Assembly (NCBI RefSeq): GCF_003990185.1 | Contig: NZ_RZHF01000005.1 | Span: 248,001 to 312,000, forward strand | From: Vreelandella nanhaiensis | GTDB lineage: Bacteria > Pseudomonadota > Gammaproteobacteria > Pseudomonadales > Halomonadaceae | Direction of reading: 5' to 3' | Length of the DNA stretch: 64,000 nucleotides | Part shown: piece after piece, positions 9,463 through 17,862 of the stretch | Numbering within the stretch: position 1 is the first letter of the stretch | How the letters are laid out: each line of letters begins with the position of its first letter | Notes under the pieces: model-generated | What the model was told of the DNA's origin: nothing | Seen by the model: only the letters and a program-made list of their open reading frames with translations | Database searches by the model: none | Program-made: the position numbers and the translations under genes

Positions 9463-11157
9463 ATGTCTGCTTTTGATCATCGTAAATACCGTCCAGCCCC
9501 TCGCGTTCCTGCGTTTAACCGTCAATGGCCTGACCGTGACCTTGATCGTGCGCCGATCTGGGTGAGTGAAGACCTTCGCGACGGCAATCAGGCACTGCTG
9601 GAACCGATGACCGTTGAGCAAAAGCAGCGCTTCTGGCATCAGATCATCAAGGTGGGCATCAAGGAAGTGATGGTCGGTTTTCCTTCAGCGAGCCAACCCG
9701 ACTATGATTTTGTGCGCTGGTTGATCGAGGAAAACCAGATCCCTGAGGACGTAACCATCGCAGTGCTGGTGCAGTGCCGCGAGCATCTGATCGAAAAAAC
9801 CTTTGAGTCGCTGGTAGGCGCCAAGCGCGCCATCATCCATTTATACAACTCGACCTCGACCATTCAGCGCGAGCGGGTGTTTGAAATGGACCGCGACGGT
9901 ATTACCCAGATCGCCGTACAGGGCGCGACCTGGGTGAAGCAGTATGCCGAACGCTATCCGGACGTGGCCTGGCGCTTTCAGTACTCGCCGGAAAGTTTTT
10001 CAAGCACCGAAATCGACTTCTCGCTGGCCATTTGCGAAGCGGTCATGGATGTCTGGCAGCCAACGCCTGAGAACAAGTGCATTCTCAACCTGCCCACAAC
10101 AGTAGAAGTGGCCGGCCCCCATCATCATGCCGACCAGATCGAATACTTCTGCCAGCATATCAGCCGTCGCGATAGCGTGATTATTTCGGTGCATACCCAT
10201 AACGATCGCGGCGGCGCCGTGGCATCGGCAGAGCTTGCTTTGCTTGCCGGTGCAGACCGCGTAGAAGGCACGCTTTTAGGCAACGGCGAGCGTACCGGCA
10301 ACATGGATATCGTGACGCTGGCCATGAACTTGTACAGCCAGGGCATTGACCCTAAGCTTGATCTCTCCAACCCCGATGAAATCATTCAAGTGGTTCACGA
10401 GTGTACCGGCATTGCCATTCACCCGCGCCACCCCTGGGTGGGCGAGATGGTATATACCGCCTTCTCGGGTAGCCATCAGGATGCGATTCGTAAATCCCTC
10501 AAGCACCAGAAGCCCGATGAGCCCTGGCAAGTGGCTTACCTGCCCATCGACCCGCACGATATTGGCCGCGACTACCAGGCGGTAATTCGAGTTAACAGTC
10601 AATCCGGCAAGGGCGGCATGGCCTTTTTGCTTGAGCGCGACTACGGCATCAACCTGCCGCGCTGGATGATGCTAGCACTCGCCCCCTTTGTCCAAAAAGA
10701 GAGTGAAAAACGCGCAAGCGAGCTTTCAAGCCAGATGGTTCGCCAAGTGATGGTGGATAACTTCACTCAGGAAGCACCACTGTCACTGGCGGATTACCAG
10801 CTATCCAAAGGGCAGCGCGAAGGCCTTGAAGTCACCCTGTGGCACGGTAGCGAAACCCTGCGCCTGTCCGGCTCCGGCAATGGTGCCATGTCCGCATTTA
10901 CCGATGCCTGGCAGAAGCACTCGGGCGTCAAGATCGGTATTATCGATTACAGCGAGCACTCGCTAGGTGGTGACAGTGAAGCCAATGCCATTGCCTTTGT
11001 GCAGCTAAACATAGACGGCCAGCGTATTTGCGCTTTTGCTGAGGATAGCGACACCGTGAGTGCCTCTCTAAAAGCGCTGATCTCAGGGATCAACCTGATC
11101 TCAGGCTCCTCTAACCAGGCAACGTCAACCCTTCAGGAAGGCGCGCTTACTGTCTAG
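9463..11157 (+). CDS. leuA: 2-isopropylmalate synthase
   Basis: A 564-residue enzyme that condenses acetyl-CoA and 2-ketoisovalerate, the first step of leucine synthesis. It belongs to the long LeuA form that starts with an N-terminal strap (PAFNRQWPDRDLDRAP). Visible motifs are the catalytic DLRDGNQALLEPM, the metal-binding HTHNDRGGAVA, GNGERTGN, and the C-terminal regulatory domain (about 430-555) that binds leucine for feedback inhibition. AGGAA is placed 7 bases before the ATG. The neighbouring divergent Lrp-type gene is a possible regulator. No other leu gene is nearby, as is common when leuA is separate from leuCDB. Confidence 0.95.
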   Translation: MSAFDHRKYRPAPRVPAFNRQWPDRDLDRAPIWVSEDLRDGNQALLEPMTVEQKQRFWHQIIKVGIKEVMVGFPSASQPDYDFVRWLIEENQIPEDVTIAVLVQCREHLIEKTFESLVGAKRAIIHLYNSTSTIQRERVFEMDRDGITQIAVQGATWVKQYAERYPDVAWRFQYSPESFSSTEIDFSLAICEAVMDVWQPTPENKCILNLPTTVEVAGPHHHADQIEYFCQHISRRDSVIISVHTHNDRGGAVASAELALLAGADRVEGTLLGNGERTGNMDIVTLAMNLYSQGIDPKLDLSNPDEIIQVVHECTGIAIHPRHPWVGEMVYTAFSGSHQDAIRKSLKHQKPDEPWQVAYLPIDPHDIGRDYQAVIRVNSQSGKGGMAFLLERDYGINLPRWMMLALAPFVQKESEKRASELSSQMVRQVMVDNFTQEAPLSLADYQLSKGQREGLEVTLWHGSETLRLSGSGNGAMSAFTDAWQKHSGVKIGIIDYSEHSLGGDSEANAIAFVQLNIDGQRICAFAEDSDTVSASLKALISGINLISGSSNQATSTLQEGALTV

Positions 11158-11181
11158 TTGATTCAGTGCCTATGCTAGAAT

Positions 11182-11206
11182 TAGCCGCCTACCCACTAGG
11201 CGGCTA
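11182..11206 (+). promoter_or_regulatory. 10-bp perfect inverted repeat just before crcB
   Basis: TAGCCGCCTA and TAGGCGGCTA form a perfect 10-bp stem around a 5-base loop, ending 10 bases before the crcB ATG at 11217. There is no T tract, so it is not a standard intrinsic terminator for leuA. It could limit read-through or occlude translation of crcB. The sequence does not match the conserved fluoride riboswitch core. Confidence 0.5.
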
Positions 11207-11216
11207 CAAGGCACAC

Positions 11217-11603
11217 ATGGGGCACGGAGTAGTAGGTATATTGCTGGTCGCGCTTGGCGGCGCGCTCGGAGGGATGGTCCGATTCGCCATCTCCAATCTT
11301 ATGGCCCGTTTTTTAGGCAAGGCGTTTCCCTGGGGAACCCTCGCGGTTAATACCAGCGGTGCTTTTCTAGCGGGATGGCTGCTCGGCAGCCTAGGCTTAC
11401 CCAGCGCCCCTACCCCTTTATGGCTCTTCACGGTCGTCGGCCTGTTGGGCGGCTATACCACGGTTTCCTCGTTCAGCTTGCAAACCCTTGAACTCTGGCA
11501 AAGCGGCCAGGCGGGACGTGCCGCGTTCAATATAAGTGCCACACTATTATTGGGCATAAGCATGGTCTCGCTAGGCTGGCTATTGGCAGGGGGCCACGCA
11601 TGA
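11217..11603 (+). CDS. crcB: CrcB/Fluc fluoride channel, first copy
   Basis: A small four-helix membrane protein of 128 residues with the Fluc signatures GGALGGMVRFAISN, FPWGTLAVNTSGAFLAGWLLG and the GGYTTVSSFSLQT motif that lines the fluoride pore. Fluc channels are double-barrelled dimers that export fluoride. I place the start at the ATG at 11217, which begins MGHGVVGILLVALGG. The GTG at 11166 would add 17 residues encoded across a perfect hairpin and is less likely. The gene overlaps the second crcB by 4 bases, consistent with two subunits made together. Confidence 0.9.
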   Translation: MGHGVVGILLVALGGALGGMVRFAISNLMARFLGKAFPWGTLAVNTSGAFLAGWLLGSLGLPSAPTPLWLFTVVGLLGGYTTVSSFSLQTLELWQSGQAGRAAFNISATLLLGISMVSLGWLLAGGHA

Positions 11604-12001
11604 GCGCCTGGAAAACCTATCTGGCCGTGGGCCTGGGCAGCGGTTTGGGCAGCCTGCTGCGCTACGCTGTCTCGCTTATTTCCCAGGCAGTGCTGGGCAG
11701 CTATTTCCCCTGGGGCACGCTAATTGTGAACGTGATAGGCTCTGGCTTGATTGGCTGGACAGCGGTTACGGCACTGCACACACCTCACGGTAAACCTGCC
11801 CGCTGGCATTCGTTTCTGGTCGCTGGTTTTTGCGGAGGGTTTACGACCTTCTCGGTGTTTAGCCTGGAAACTCTGCACTTCATTACCCTTGGCCAGGCGT
11901 GGCCAGGGCTTTTATACGTGCTGGTGAGCGTGTCGCTGTGGCTATTGGCAGCCATGGCCGGTGTGCGCCTGGCGCGTCCACGCAACCCTCTACCCCGCTG
12001 A
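11600..12001 (+). CDS. crcB: CrcB/Fluc fluoride channel, second copy
   Basis: A 133-residue Fluc-family membrane protein with GLGSGLGSLLRYAVSLI, FPWGTLIVNVIGSGLIGW and GGFTTFSVFSLETL. Its first codon overlaps the upstream crcB stop (ATGA). Paired crcB genes with coupled translation occur where the channel is a heterodimer. Whether this pair makes a heterodimer or two homodimers cannot be told from sequence. The next gene, an ACR3-like exporter, starts 11 bases after the stop, so the three probably form one anion/oxyanion export operon. Confidence 0.9.
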   Translation: MSAWKTYLAVGLGSGLGSLLRYAVSLISQAVLGSYFPWGTLIVNVIGSGLIGWTAVTALHTPHGKPARWHSFLVAGFCGGFTTFSVFSLETLHFITLGQAWPGLLYVLVSVSLWLLAAMAGVRLARPRNPLPR

Positions 12002-12012
12002 AGAGTCATGAC

Positions 12013-12972
12013 ATGCGCGAGCAGTTAGAAAAACACCAGTGCTGGCTATATTTAGCTTGCGTTGGCCTGGGGCTGGTTCTGGGCATTCTCAAGCCAGCCT
12101 TTGCCCAGACATTTGAACAGCTGATGTGGCCGTTATTGGGCTTGTTGCTGTACACCACCTTTACCCAGATCCCCCTGCTGGGCGTGGCCCGCAGTGTTTC
12201 CGATGGTCGTTTTATCGCGGCGCTGCTTGTGGGTAACTTTATAGCCATTCCGGCTTTTCTAGCCCTTTGCGTACTTTGGCTGCCGCTTTCACCGGCGGTA
12301 TTGGCCGGCGTATTACTGGTTCTGCTGGTGCCCTGCACCGACTGGTTTATCAGTTTTACCCACTTGGGCAAGGGCAGTGCGTCCTTGGCCGTTGCCGCCG
12401 CCCCACTTCTGCTGCTGGTACAAATGCTCGCCCTGCCCGTTTATCTGTGGCTGTTCTTGGGAGCCGAGTGGTTTCAACTGACACTTTCTGCACCGCTGCT
12501 GGGCGCCTTTGTAGGCCTTATCCTCCTTCCCTTGGCACTGGCCGGGCTGACCGAGTACGCAGCTACCCGGCAACCACGCATCAAGGCTGCTACCGACCAT
12601 TTGGGTCTACTGCCCGTGCCGCTGCTTGCGCTGGTGGTCTTTATCATCGCAGCTTCACAGGTCAATAGTCTGAACGGGCTTTATCAAGTGATGGCCCAGG
12701 TAGTGCTTATCTTTGTGGGGTTTCTGGTGTTTGCAGGATGGCTGGGGAAGCTGTTGGGCAAACTGTTCAGGCTCCCTGTTGCCAGTGCCAGAACGCTGGC
12801 CTTCAGTTTTGGCACGCGCAACTCGTTTGTGATGCTGCCCATCGCCCTTACTCTTCCCGAAGCGTGGCAGGCGACTGTCGTGGTGATTGTCTTTCAATCG
12901 CTGGTCGAGCTTTTCGGGATGATTGTTTATCTTCGCTGGGTGCCTAAAACGCTGCTCCCTGACCGCGCTTAA
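12013..12972 (+). CDS. ACR3/bile-acid:sodium symporter family exporter (arsenite-exporter-like)
   Basis: A 319-residue membrane protein with about ten hydrophobic segments. The LVPCTDWFISFTHLGKG segment matches the place where ACR3 arsenite exporters carry their essential cysteine in the fourth membrane helix, and AFSFGTRNSFVMLPIAL matches the later conserved helix. It falls in the ACR3/COG0798 group by appearance. No arsR, arsC or arsH is near, so arsenite specificity is inferred from family only. An upstream in-frame start at 11899 would lie deep inside crcB. The ATG at 12013, 11 bases after the crcB stop, fits operon spacing. Confidence 0.75.
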   Translation: MREQLEKHQCWLYLACVGLGLVLGILKPAFAQTFEQLMWPLLGLLLYTTFTQIPLLGVARSVSDGRFIAALLVGNFIAIPAFLALCVLWLPLSPAVLAGVLLVLLVPCTDWFISFTHLGKGSASLAVAAAPLLLLVQMLALPVYLWLFLGAEWFQLTLSAPLLGAFVGLILLPLALAGLTEYAATRQPRIKAATDHLGLLPVPLLALVVFIIAASQVNSLNGLYQVMAQVVLIFVGFLVFAGWLGKLLGKLFRLPVASARTLAFSFGTRNSFVMLPIALTLPEAWQATVVVIVFQSLVELFGMIVYLRWVPKTLLPDRA

Positions 12973-12978
12973 ACGCAA

Positions 12979-13010
12979 AAGCCGCCCCGCAACCGTTAGC
13001 GAGACGGCTT
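12979..13010. terminator. Stem-loop between convergent genes
   Basis: AAGCCG and CGGCTT close a stem with an inner CGC/GCG pairing, between the convergent ACR3-like gene and usp. The T tract is short on either strand, so terminator strength is uncertain. Confidence 0.45.
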
Positions 13011-13030
13011 CCTCAGTGGTTTGGTGCCGA

Positions 13031-13888
13031 TTAGCGCAAGATCAGTACCGGTATGTGACTTCCGCGCAGCATGGTTGTGGTGGTGCTTCCGATCAACAGG
13101 TGGCGGATACGTGAATGCCCATAAGCCCCCATCACCAGCAGGTCGATATCATGCTGTGCTGCATAGGCCTGCAGCGTTTCATCTACCTTGCCAGCGCGGA
13201 TACCGCCCTCTACCCGATGGCCTGCATTACGCAGAGCGCCCAACGCCCAGCCAAGTTCCAAGTGATGCTCAGAGGTGTCTGCGCCAACAACCAATACATG
13301 GCACTCAATGCCTTTAAACAGCGATGAACGAGCCAGCATATCCACCCCTTTGCGGGCGGTTTTACTGCCATCGAAAGCGATCAGGATCTTTTCAGGACGC
13401 TTGAAGGTTGGCGGTACCATGAGGATAGGACGATGCATTTCGCGCACGACACGCTCTAGGTTCGCGCCTAAATGATCACTGGCACGATGGGCGGTTTCGC
13501 CACGTTTGCCCATTACCAGCAGGCGAACGTCCTCTTCGATATCTATCAGCGTTTCTACCAGCGTGCCGTTCAGTTGACGTGTAAGGGGAGCGCTCACGCC
13601 ACCCTCAACAGCCCTCTTCTGGGCGGCTTCCAGCATTAACCGACCCTGTTCCCGGTTCACCTTGGCACGCTGTTCATCCAGCGTGGAGAGCTCTTCCATC
13701 AGGTGTTCGCGGGCACCAAAATGTAGGTTACCTGACAGGTTCTGCTCACCCGGCACGGCCGAATGGTTATCCACCACATGCACAAAGGTCAGCGGTGCCT
13801 CTAACGCAAGGCTTGCCCAGGCGGCGTAATCACATACGCCTTCTGAAAACCGGGAGCCGTCAATCGCGGCGACTACGTGCTCAGTCAT
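13031..13888 (-). CDS. Tandem-domain universal stress protein
   Basis: A 285-residue protein made of two UspA domains (about 1-148 and 150-285). The second domain has the nucleotide-binding pattern G-2x-G-9x-G-S/T in GAYGHSRIRHLLIGST. The first has the related GKRGETAHRASDHLGAN with altered spacing, so ATP binding may be confined to the second half. It starts 20 bases after the sulP stop with a strong AAGGAG site, so the two are surely co-transcribed. This sulP-usp pairing recurs in marine bacteria and suggests the Usp protein modulates or supports the transporter (inference). Confidence 0.9.
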   Translation of the reverse strand: MTEHVVAAIDGSRFSEGVCDYAAWASLALEAPLTFVHVVDNHSAVPGEQNLSGNLHFGAREHLMEELSTLDEQRAKVNREQGRLMLEAAQKRAVEGGVSAPLTRQLNGTLVETLIDIEEDVRLLVMGKRGETAHRASDHLGANLERVVREMHRPILMVPPTFKRPEKILIAFDGSKTARKGVDMLARSSLFKGIECHVLVVGADTSEHHLELGWALGALRNAGHRVEGGIRAGKVDETLQAYAAQHDIDLLVMGAYGHSRIRHLLIGSTTTTMLRGSHIPVLILR

Positions 13889-13908
13889 GCTGCTCTCCTT
13901 ACCGGATA

Positions 13909-15399
13909 TCAGTGGTCACCCATCAGCTTTTCAACCGCTTTAGGGTCGTTATGCACCGCGTAGCGGTCGACTACCGTAGCACTGGCTTCGCTTAATCCCA
14001 CCAGCTCAACCTCAGTGCCTTCGCGGCGGAATTTGATCACCACGCGATCAAGGGACTGTACGGCAGTAACATCCCAAAAGTGCGCCCTGGATAGATTGAT
14101 CGTGACCTTATCGAGGCTCTCCTTGAAATCAAAGGCGGCCATAAAACGCTGGGAAGAAGCAAAAAATACCTGTCCTATCACCTGATACTCGCGCTCCTTA
14201 CCTGCCTTAATTTCAGTAGAGTCGATAACCATGATATTGCCAACCTTGTTGGCAAAGAACATTGCCGCCAACAGCACCCCCACAAATACACCAAGTGCCA
14301 GGTTGTGCGTACTCACCGTTACCGCAACGGTTGCCAGCATGACAATGTTGGTGCTCAAGGGGTGTTTTTTCAGATCCCGAATCGACTCCCAGCTAAAGGT
14401 ACCAATCGATACCATAATCATGACCGCCACCAGCGCCGCCATGGGGATTTGCGATACCCAGTCAGAAAGAAACACCACCATCAACAGCAGTACAACTCCT
14501 GCAATCAGCGTCGAAAGGCGCGTGCGGCCGCCAGATTTAATATTGATCACCGACTGGCCAATCATCGCACAGCCCGCCATGCCGCCCATCAGGCCAGCGC
14601 CGATATTGGCAAGCCCCTGGCCTTTACATTCGCGGTTTTTATCGCTCTGCGTGTCGGTCAAATCATCCACAATCGTCGCTGTCATCATGGATTCCAAAAG
14701 ACCCACAACGCATAGCATCAATGCGTAAGGCAGAATGATCATCAGCGTTTCAAGATTGAGAGGGACATCTGGCCACAAGAAAACCGGCAGCGTATCTGGA
14801 AGCTCGCCCATATCACCCACGGTGCGAATATCCATACCGCTGACCATATACACAATGGTTAACACCACAATGCACACCAGCGGCGAAGGGATCGACTTGC
14901 CGATAACGGGCAGGTAGGGGAACAGGTAAATAATACCCAAGCCTGCCAGGGTCATGGCATACACGTGCCAGGTAACGTTGGTCAGCTCAGGCAGCTGGGC
15001 CATAAAGATAAGGATAGCCAGCGCGTTCACGAACCCGGTTACCACCGAGCGCGAGACAAAGCGCATCAACTCCGCAAGCTTTAAATACCCGGCGATAATC
15101 TGGAATACGCCGGTTAACAGTGTAGCGGCCAGCAGGTACTCAAGGCCGTGCTCGCGCACCAGTGTGACCATTAAAAGCGCCATGGCACCGGTCGCTGCGG
15201 AAATCATCCCGGGCCGCCCGCCGGTAAAGGCGATAATGACCGCGATACAGAACGAGGCGTAAAGACCTACCTTTGGATCAACACCGGCGATAATCGAGAA
15301 GGCAATTGCTTCGGGGATGAGTGCCAACGCGACCACCAGACCCGAAAGCGTGTCGCCTTTAATATTGGAAAACCACTCATGTTTGCTGAAAAGTGCCAT
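13909..15399 (-). CDS. SulP family anion transporter with STAS domain (bicarbonate/sulfate type)
   Basis: A 496-residue transporter with 10-12 membrane segments and a C-terminal STAS domain (about 405-490, [20 protein letters not shown]). The N-terminal [36 protein letters not shown] and [20 protein letters not shown] are SulP landmarks. The association with a Usp partner resembles BicA-like bicarbonate transporters, but sulfate or other anions are possible. The ribosome site is poor, whereas a short hydrophobic ORF overlaps the start codon and a 5' leader of over 300 bases with strong hairpins precedes the gene. Post-transcriptional control is therefore likely. Confidence 0.88.
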   Translation of the reverse strand: MALFSKHEWFSNIKGDTLSGLVVALALIPEAIAFSIIAGVDPKVGLYASFCIAVIIAFTGGRPGMISAATGAMALLMVTLVREHGLEYLLAATLLTGVFQIIAGYLKLAELMRFVSRSVVTGFVNALAILIFMAQLPELTNVTWHVYAMTLAGLGIIYLFPYLPVIGKSIPSPLVCIVVLTIVYMVSGMDIRTVGDMGELPDTLPVFLWPDVPLNLETLMIILPYALMLCVVGLLESMMTATIVDDLTDTQSDKNRECKGQGLANIGAGLMGGMAGCAMIGQSVINIKSGGRTRLSTLIAGVVLLLMVVFLSDWVSQIPMAALVAVMIMVSIGTFSWESIRDLKKHPLSTNIVMLATVAVTVSTHNLALGVFVGVLLAAMFFANKVGNIMVIDSTEIKAGKEREYQVIGQVFFASSQRFMAAFDFKESLDKVTINLSRAHFWDVTAVQSLDRVVIKFRREGTEVELVGLSEASATVVDRYAVHNDPKAVEKLMGDH

Positions 15400-15490
15400 T
15401 CAGGGAGTCCATGGTTGAAGTCGAACAGGACGCGCCAATGCCGCTGCACAGAGGCAGAAGCCACGCCATTAGAATCAGGTCGTAAGTCAT
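15377..15490 (-). CDS. Candidate small hydrophobic peptide overlapping the sulP start
   Basis: A 37-codon minus-strand ORF starts at 15490 ([20 protein letters not shown]...) and ends at 15377, 22 bases inside sulP in another frame. It has an N-terminal hydrophobic stretch followed by a Ser/Thr-rich tail. There is no clear ribosome site and no homologue I recognise. It could be a leader ORF that couples translation to sulP, a small membrane protein, or chance. Confidence 0.25.
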   Translation of the reverse strand: MTYDLILMAWLLPLCSGIGASCSTSTMDSLNGTFQQT

Positions 15491-15529
15491 ACGCTACATA
15501 GTGAAGACGCCCAAGGCGCCAGTAGCCAA

Positions 15530-15660
15530 ATTACGGTCGCAAAGTGCCGTAACGCCGGGGTAGCGCATCAGCGCTGTGGCGTTTTAAAGGAGGGATGTTA
15601 CCTAGGGTGGAGTCATCAACCCAACAGTCAGTCGTACAGAGGTTACCTGTGAGCGTTTCA
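15530..15660 (-). promoter_or_regulatory. Structured 5' leader of sulP, possible RNA regulatory element
   Basis: On the minus strand the leader holds several stems close together: GGGT/ACCC around TGATGACTCC (about 15604-15622), AACGCC (15583-15578) with GGCGTT (15556-15551) enclosing AGCGC/GCGCT, and ACGG (15550-15547) with CCGT (15536-15533). The heptamer AGGTAAC occurs twice (about 15648 and 15602). The region has no ORF and lies between a plausible promoter and sulP. I do not recognise a known riboswitch class. Confidence 0.4.
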
Positions 15661-15742
15661 TTGCGTATATGCCTTGCCGTGAAAACGTGTTTTAGATTGT
15701 CGCTGGCAACAAATTGCTAAATTGCAGGCCAACAAGGCGCGG

Positions 15743-15748
15743 ATTCTA
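15743..15748 (-). promoter_or_regulatory. Possible extended -10 box for sulP
   Basis: The minus strand reads CTGGTAGAATCC. TAGAAT matches five of six bases of the -10 consensus. Transcription from here would give a leader of about 340 bases before sulP. The -35 region is weak. Confidence 0.35.
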
Positions 15749-15908
15749 CCAGTAAAGCACGCCTGTTGCACCCGTTACGCTAGACGTTTGGCAAGGCTAA
15801 GGTGATCTTGCGCTTCACCATGACTTACCATAAGCCACCAATGTAGCGACCTATTGATACGTCTGGCCGCGACACCGGCAAGTAACATCCTAACCAGAGG
15901 AGCAATAC

Positions 15909-16922
15909 ATGAGTCAGTCGATTGCAGTGATCAAGGGCGATGGCATCGGGCCTGAAATCATGGACGCCACCCTGCGCGTGCTTGATGCATTAAAATGCGG
16001 ATTTGACTATGCATTTGTGGATGCGGGTCTGGTCGCTCTGGAAAACCATGGCACCTTGATTCCTCAAGGATCGCTTGATGCTATCGAGAAGCACGGCATC
16101 GCCCTGAAGGGCCCGCTAACCACACCTATTGGCAAAGGCTTTTCTTCCGTCAACGTTCAACTGCGCCGCCACTTTGATCTTTACGCCAACGTACGCCCGG
16201 CAATCAGCTTTCCTGGCACCCGGTCGCGTTTTGAAGGTATCGACATGATTACCGTGCGCGAAAATACCGAAGGGGCCTATCTTTCCGATGGCCAGGAGAT
16301 GATCGACGACGGCAATACCGGCATCTCAGTGATCAAGGTGACCCGACAAGGTTCTGAGCGGATTGTGCGCTATGCCTTTGAGCTGGCCAGAAGCAATGGC
16401 CGCAAAAAGGTAACCGCGGTACACAAGGCCAATATTATCAAGACCAGCTCAGGACTGTTCCTGGAGGTGGCACGGGAAGTAGCCAAGGAGTACCCCGAAC
16501 TCGAGTTTCAGGAGATGATCGTGGATAACGCTTGCATGCAGCTGGTGATGAACCCGCACCAGTTTGATGTGGTGGTCACGACCAACCTGTTTGGCGACAT
16601 CCTTTCAGACCTTTGCGCTGGTCTGGTGGGCGGTTTGGGCCTGGCACCTGGAGCGAACATTGGCGAAAAAGCTGCAATCTTTGAAGCAGTTCACGGTTCA
16701 GCGCCGGATATTGCCGGTAAAAAGCTCGCTAACCCCTGTGCCCTGCTCTTGGCCGCCGCACAGATGCTTGACCACCTGAGCATGACGGAAAAGGGTGACA
16801 CGATTCGCAGCGGCATCCGTAGCGTACTGGAAACCCGCCGCGATATGGTCACACCGGACATGGGCGGCACAGGAACTACCGATACGTTTGCCCAGGCGCT
16901 GGTGGAATACGTGCAGGCTTAA
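15909..16922 (+). CDS. NAD-type isocitrate dehydrogenase (short IDH/IPMDH family)
   Basis: A 337-residue enzyme of the beta-decarboxylating dehydrogenase family: [10 protein letters not shown] at the start, the substrate loop [53 protein letters not shown] and [16 protein letters not shown]. The serine and asparagine in SSVNVQLRR are the residues that hold the isocitrate gamma-carboxylate, which favours isocitrate over isopropylmalate. The short length resembles the NAD-linked form rather than the 415-residue NADP enzyme of E. coli. AGAGGAG stands 7 bases before the ATG. It is monocistronic and is followed at once by a good terminator. Homoisocitrate or tartrate-type activity cannot be excluded. 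Confidence 0.82.
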   Translation: MSQSIAVIKGDGIGPEIMDATLRVLDALKCGFDYAFVDAGLVALENHGTLIPQGSLDAIEKHGIALKGPLTTPIGKGFSSVNVQLRRHFDLYANVRPAISFPGTRSRFEGIDMITVRENTEGAYLSDGQEMIDDGNTGISVIKVTRQGSERIVRYAFELARSNGRKKVTAVHKANIIKTSSGLFLEVAREVAKEYPELEFQEMIVDNACMQLVMNPHQFDVVVTTNLFGDILSDLCAGLVGGLGLAPGANIGEKAAIFEAVHGSAPDIAGKKLANPCALLLAAAQMLDHLSMTEKGDTIRSGIRSVLETRRDMVTPDMGGTGTTDTFAQALVEYVQA

Positions 16923-16945
16923 ACGTTAGGGCCAAGATAACCCAA

Positions 16946-16971
16946 CGCCCTTAGTCATTAAGGGCGCTTTT
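16946..16971 (+). terminator. Intrinsic terminator of the isocitrate dehydrogenase gene
   Basis: CGCCCTTA (16946-16953) pairs with TAAGGGCG (16959-16966) around a 5-base loop, followed by CTTTT. It lies 24 bases after the stop. Confidence 0.85.
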
Positions 16972-16974
16972 AGG

Positions 16975-17115
16975 TTGTTGTCACTGAATGCGGCTGTAGC
17001 AGCTGCTCGTGCTGATGAACAGGGCAAATCAAGCCAGGCAAGCGTCGGTGAAATGGAGATTATTGTTAACGAAATCTTAGTGGGCGCGCGTAGCGTATCT
17101 GCCACGGTTGAATAG
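16975..17115 (+). pseudogene. Remnant of a methyl-accepting chemotaxis protein signalling domain
   Basis: The + frame from 16975 reads LLSLNAAVAAARADEQGKSS and continues for 46 codons to TAG at 17113. This matches the highly conserved hairpin tip of chemotaxis receptors (usual form LLALNAAVEAARAGEQGRGF), with the conserved glutamate of AAVEAAR already lost. After the tip, the text (SVGEMEIIVNEILVGARSVSATVE) resembles a later part of the domain, as if an internal piece had been deleted. There is no start codon context, sensor domain or methylation helix. The fragment is wedged between two terminators and is most likely decayed. Confidence 0.75.
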
Positions 17116-17155
17116 CTTGCAGTAGAAGCTTCGTAAGCTTTATCAAGCCTCATCA

Positions 17156-17190
17156 AAAAGCCCCAAGGTTTTGTTAACCTCGGGGCTTTT
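17156..17190. terminator. Bidirectional terminator between the receptor remnant and peroxiredoxin
   Basis: AAAAGCCCC pairs with GGGGCTTTT, with AGGTT/AACCT inside. The A and T tracts on the two sides let it work on both strands. It ends the peroxiredoxin transcript on the minus strand. Confidence 0.85.
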
Positions 17191-17211
17191 CTATGCGCAG
17201 TGACTTAGCAC

Positions 17212-17862
17212 TTATTTCAGGGACGTTTTACGCAAGTATGGCAGCACAGCTTCAAACTCACCAAATTTCTGCTTGGCATCATCATCTGAGACGCTTGGCG
17301 GAATAATCACGTCTTGGCCAACGGTCCAATCAGCAGGCGTTGCAATACCGTGTTTAACGGTCGCCTGGAGTGCATCGAGAGCACGCAGAATTTCTGCAAA
17401 GTTGCGTCCTACCGTCATGGGGTAGGTCATGGAAAGTTTAAGCTGCTTATCTGGGCCGATAATAAAGACCGAGCGCACAGTGGCACTGTCAGCAGGCGTG
17501 CGGCCATCTGGCAGGTAAGCATCTTCAGGCAGCATGTCAAAAAGCTTTGAAACCTTAAGACCTTCGTCAGCAATGATCGGAAAATCAACGTCGCTACCGC
17601 TGTACTTCGCGATATCGCCCGCCCAGCGCTTGTGATCCTCAACGCCATCTACCGACACGCCAATTACTTTAGTGCCGCGCTTTTTCCACTCGTCACTTAA
17701 CGTGGCCACAGCACCAAATTCGGTGGTGCAGACCGGGGTAAAATCTTTGGGATGTGAAAACAAGATAGCCCAGCTATCGCCGATCCACTCGTGGAATTGG
17801 ATTGGCCCTTGGCTGGTTTGGGCTTCAAAATCGGGAACGACCGCATTGATACGTAATGACAT
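17212..17862 (-). CDS. 1-Cys peroxiredoxin (Prx6 type)
   Basis: A 216-residue peroxiredoxin. The peroxidatic Cys45 sits in PKDFTPVCTTEFG, and the C-terminal arm (about 160-216) with GIATPADWTVGQDVIIPPSV and PYLRKTSLK is typical of the Prx6 subfamily. There is no resolving cysteine in the usual 2-Cys position, so reduction needs a partner. It destroys hydrogen peroxide and alkyl or phospholipid hydroperoxides in the cytoplasm. A strong AAGGAGG site precedes the ATG. The 167-base upstream region to the CNNM gene is AT-rich and should hold its promoter. Confidence 0.92.
   Translation of the reverse strand: MSLRINAVVPDFEAQTSQGPIQFHEWIGDSWAILFSHPKDFTPVCTTEFGAVATLSDEWKKRGTKVIGVSVDGVEDHKRWAGDIAKYSGSDVDFPIIADEGLKVSKLFDMLPEDAYLPDGRTPADSATVRSVFIIGPDKQLKLSMTYPMTVGRNFAEILRALDALQATVKHGIATPADWTVGQDVIIPPSVSDDDAKQKFGEFEAVLPYLRKTSLK

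Noticed and set aside
11160..11217. Fluoride riboswitch upstream of the tandem crcB genes
   Set aside because: Only a simple 10-bp inverted repeat is present; none of the conserved riboswitch bases can be matched.
15600..15660. Possible fluoride riboswitch, because the leader on the minus strand contains TTGATGACTCC, similar to the 3' end of the crcB motif
   Set aside because: The 5' part of the motif (GG-GATGG with its pairing partner and the pseudoknot) is absent, and the gene downstream is sulP, not a fluoride gene.
16926..17156. 76-codon minus-strand ORF downstream of the isocitrate dehydrogenase gene
   Set aside because: It runs antisense to a recognisable chemoreceptor remnant and across a terminator, with no ribosome site or homology that I recognise.
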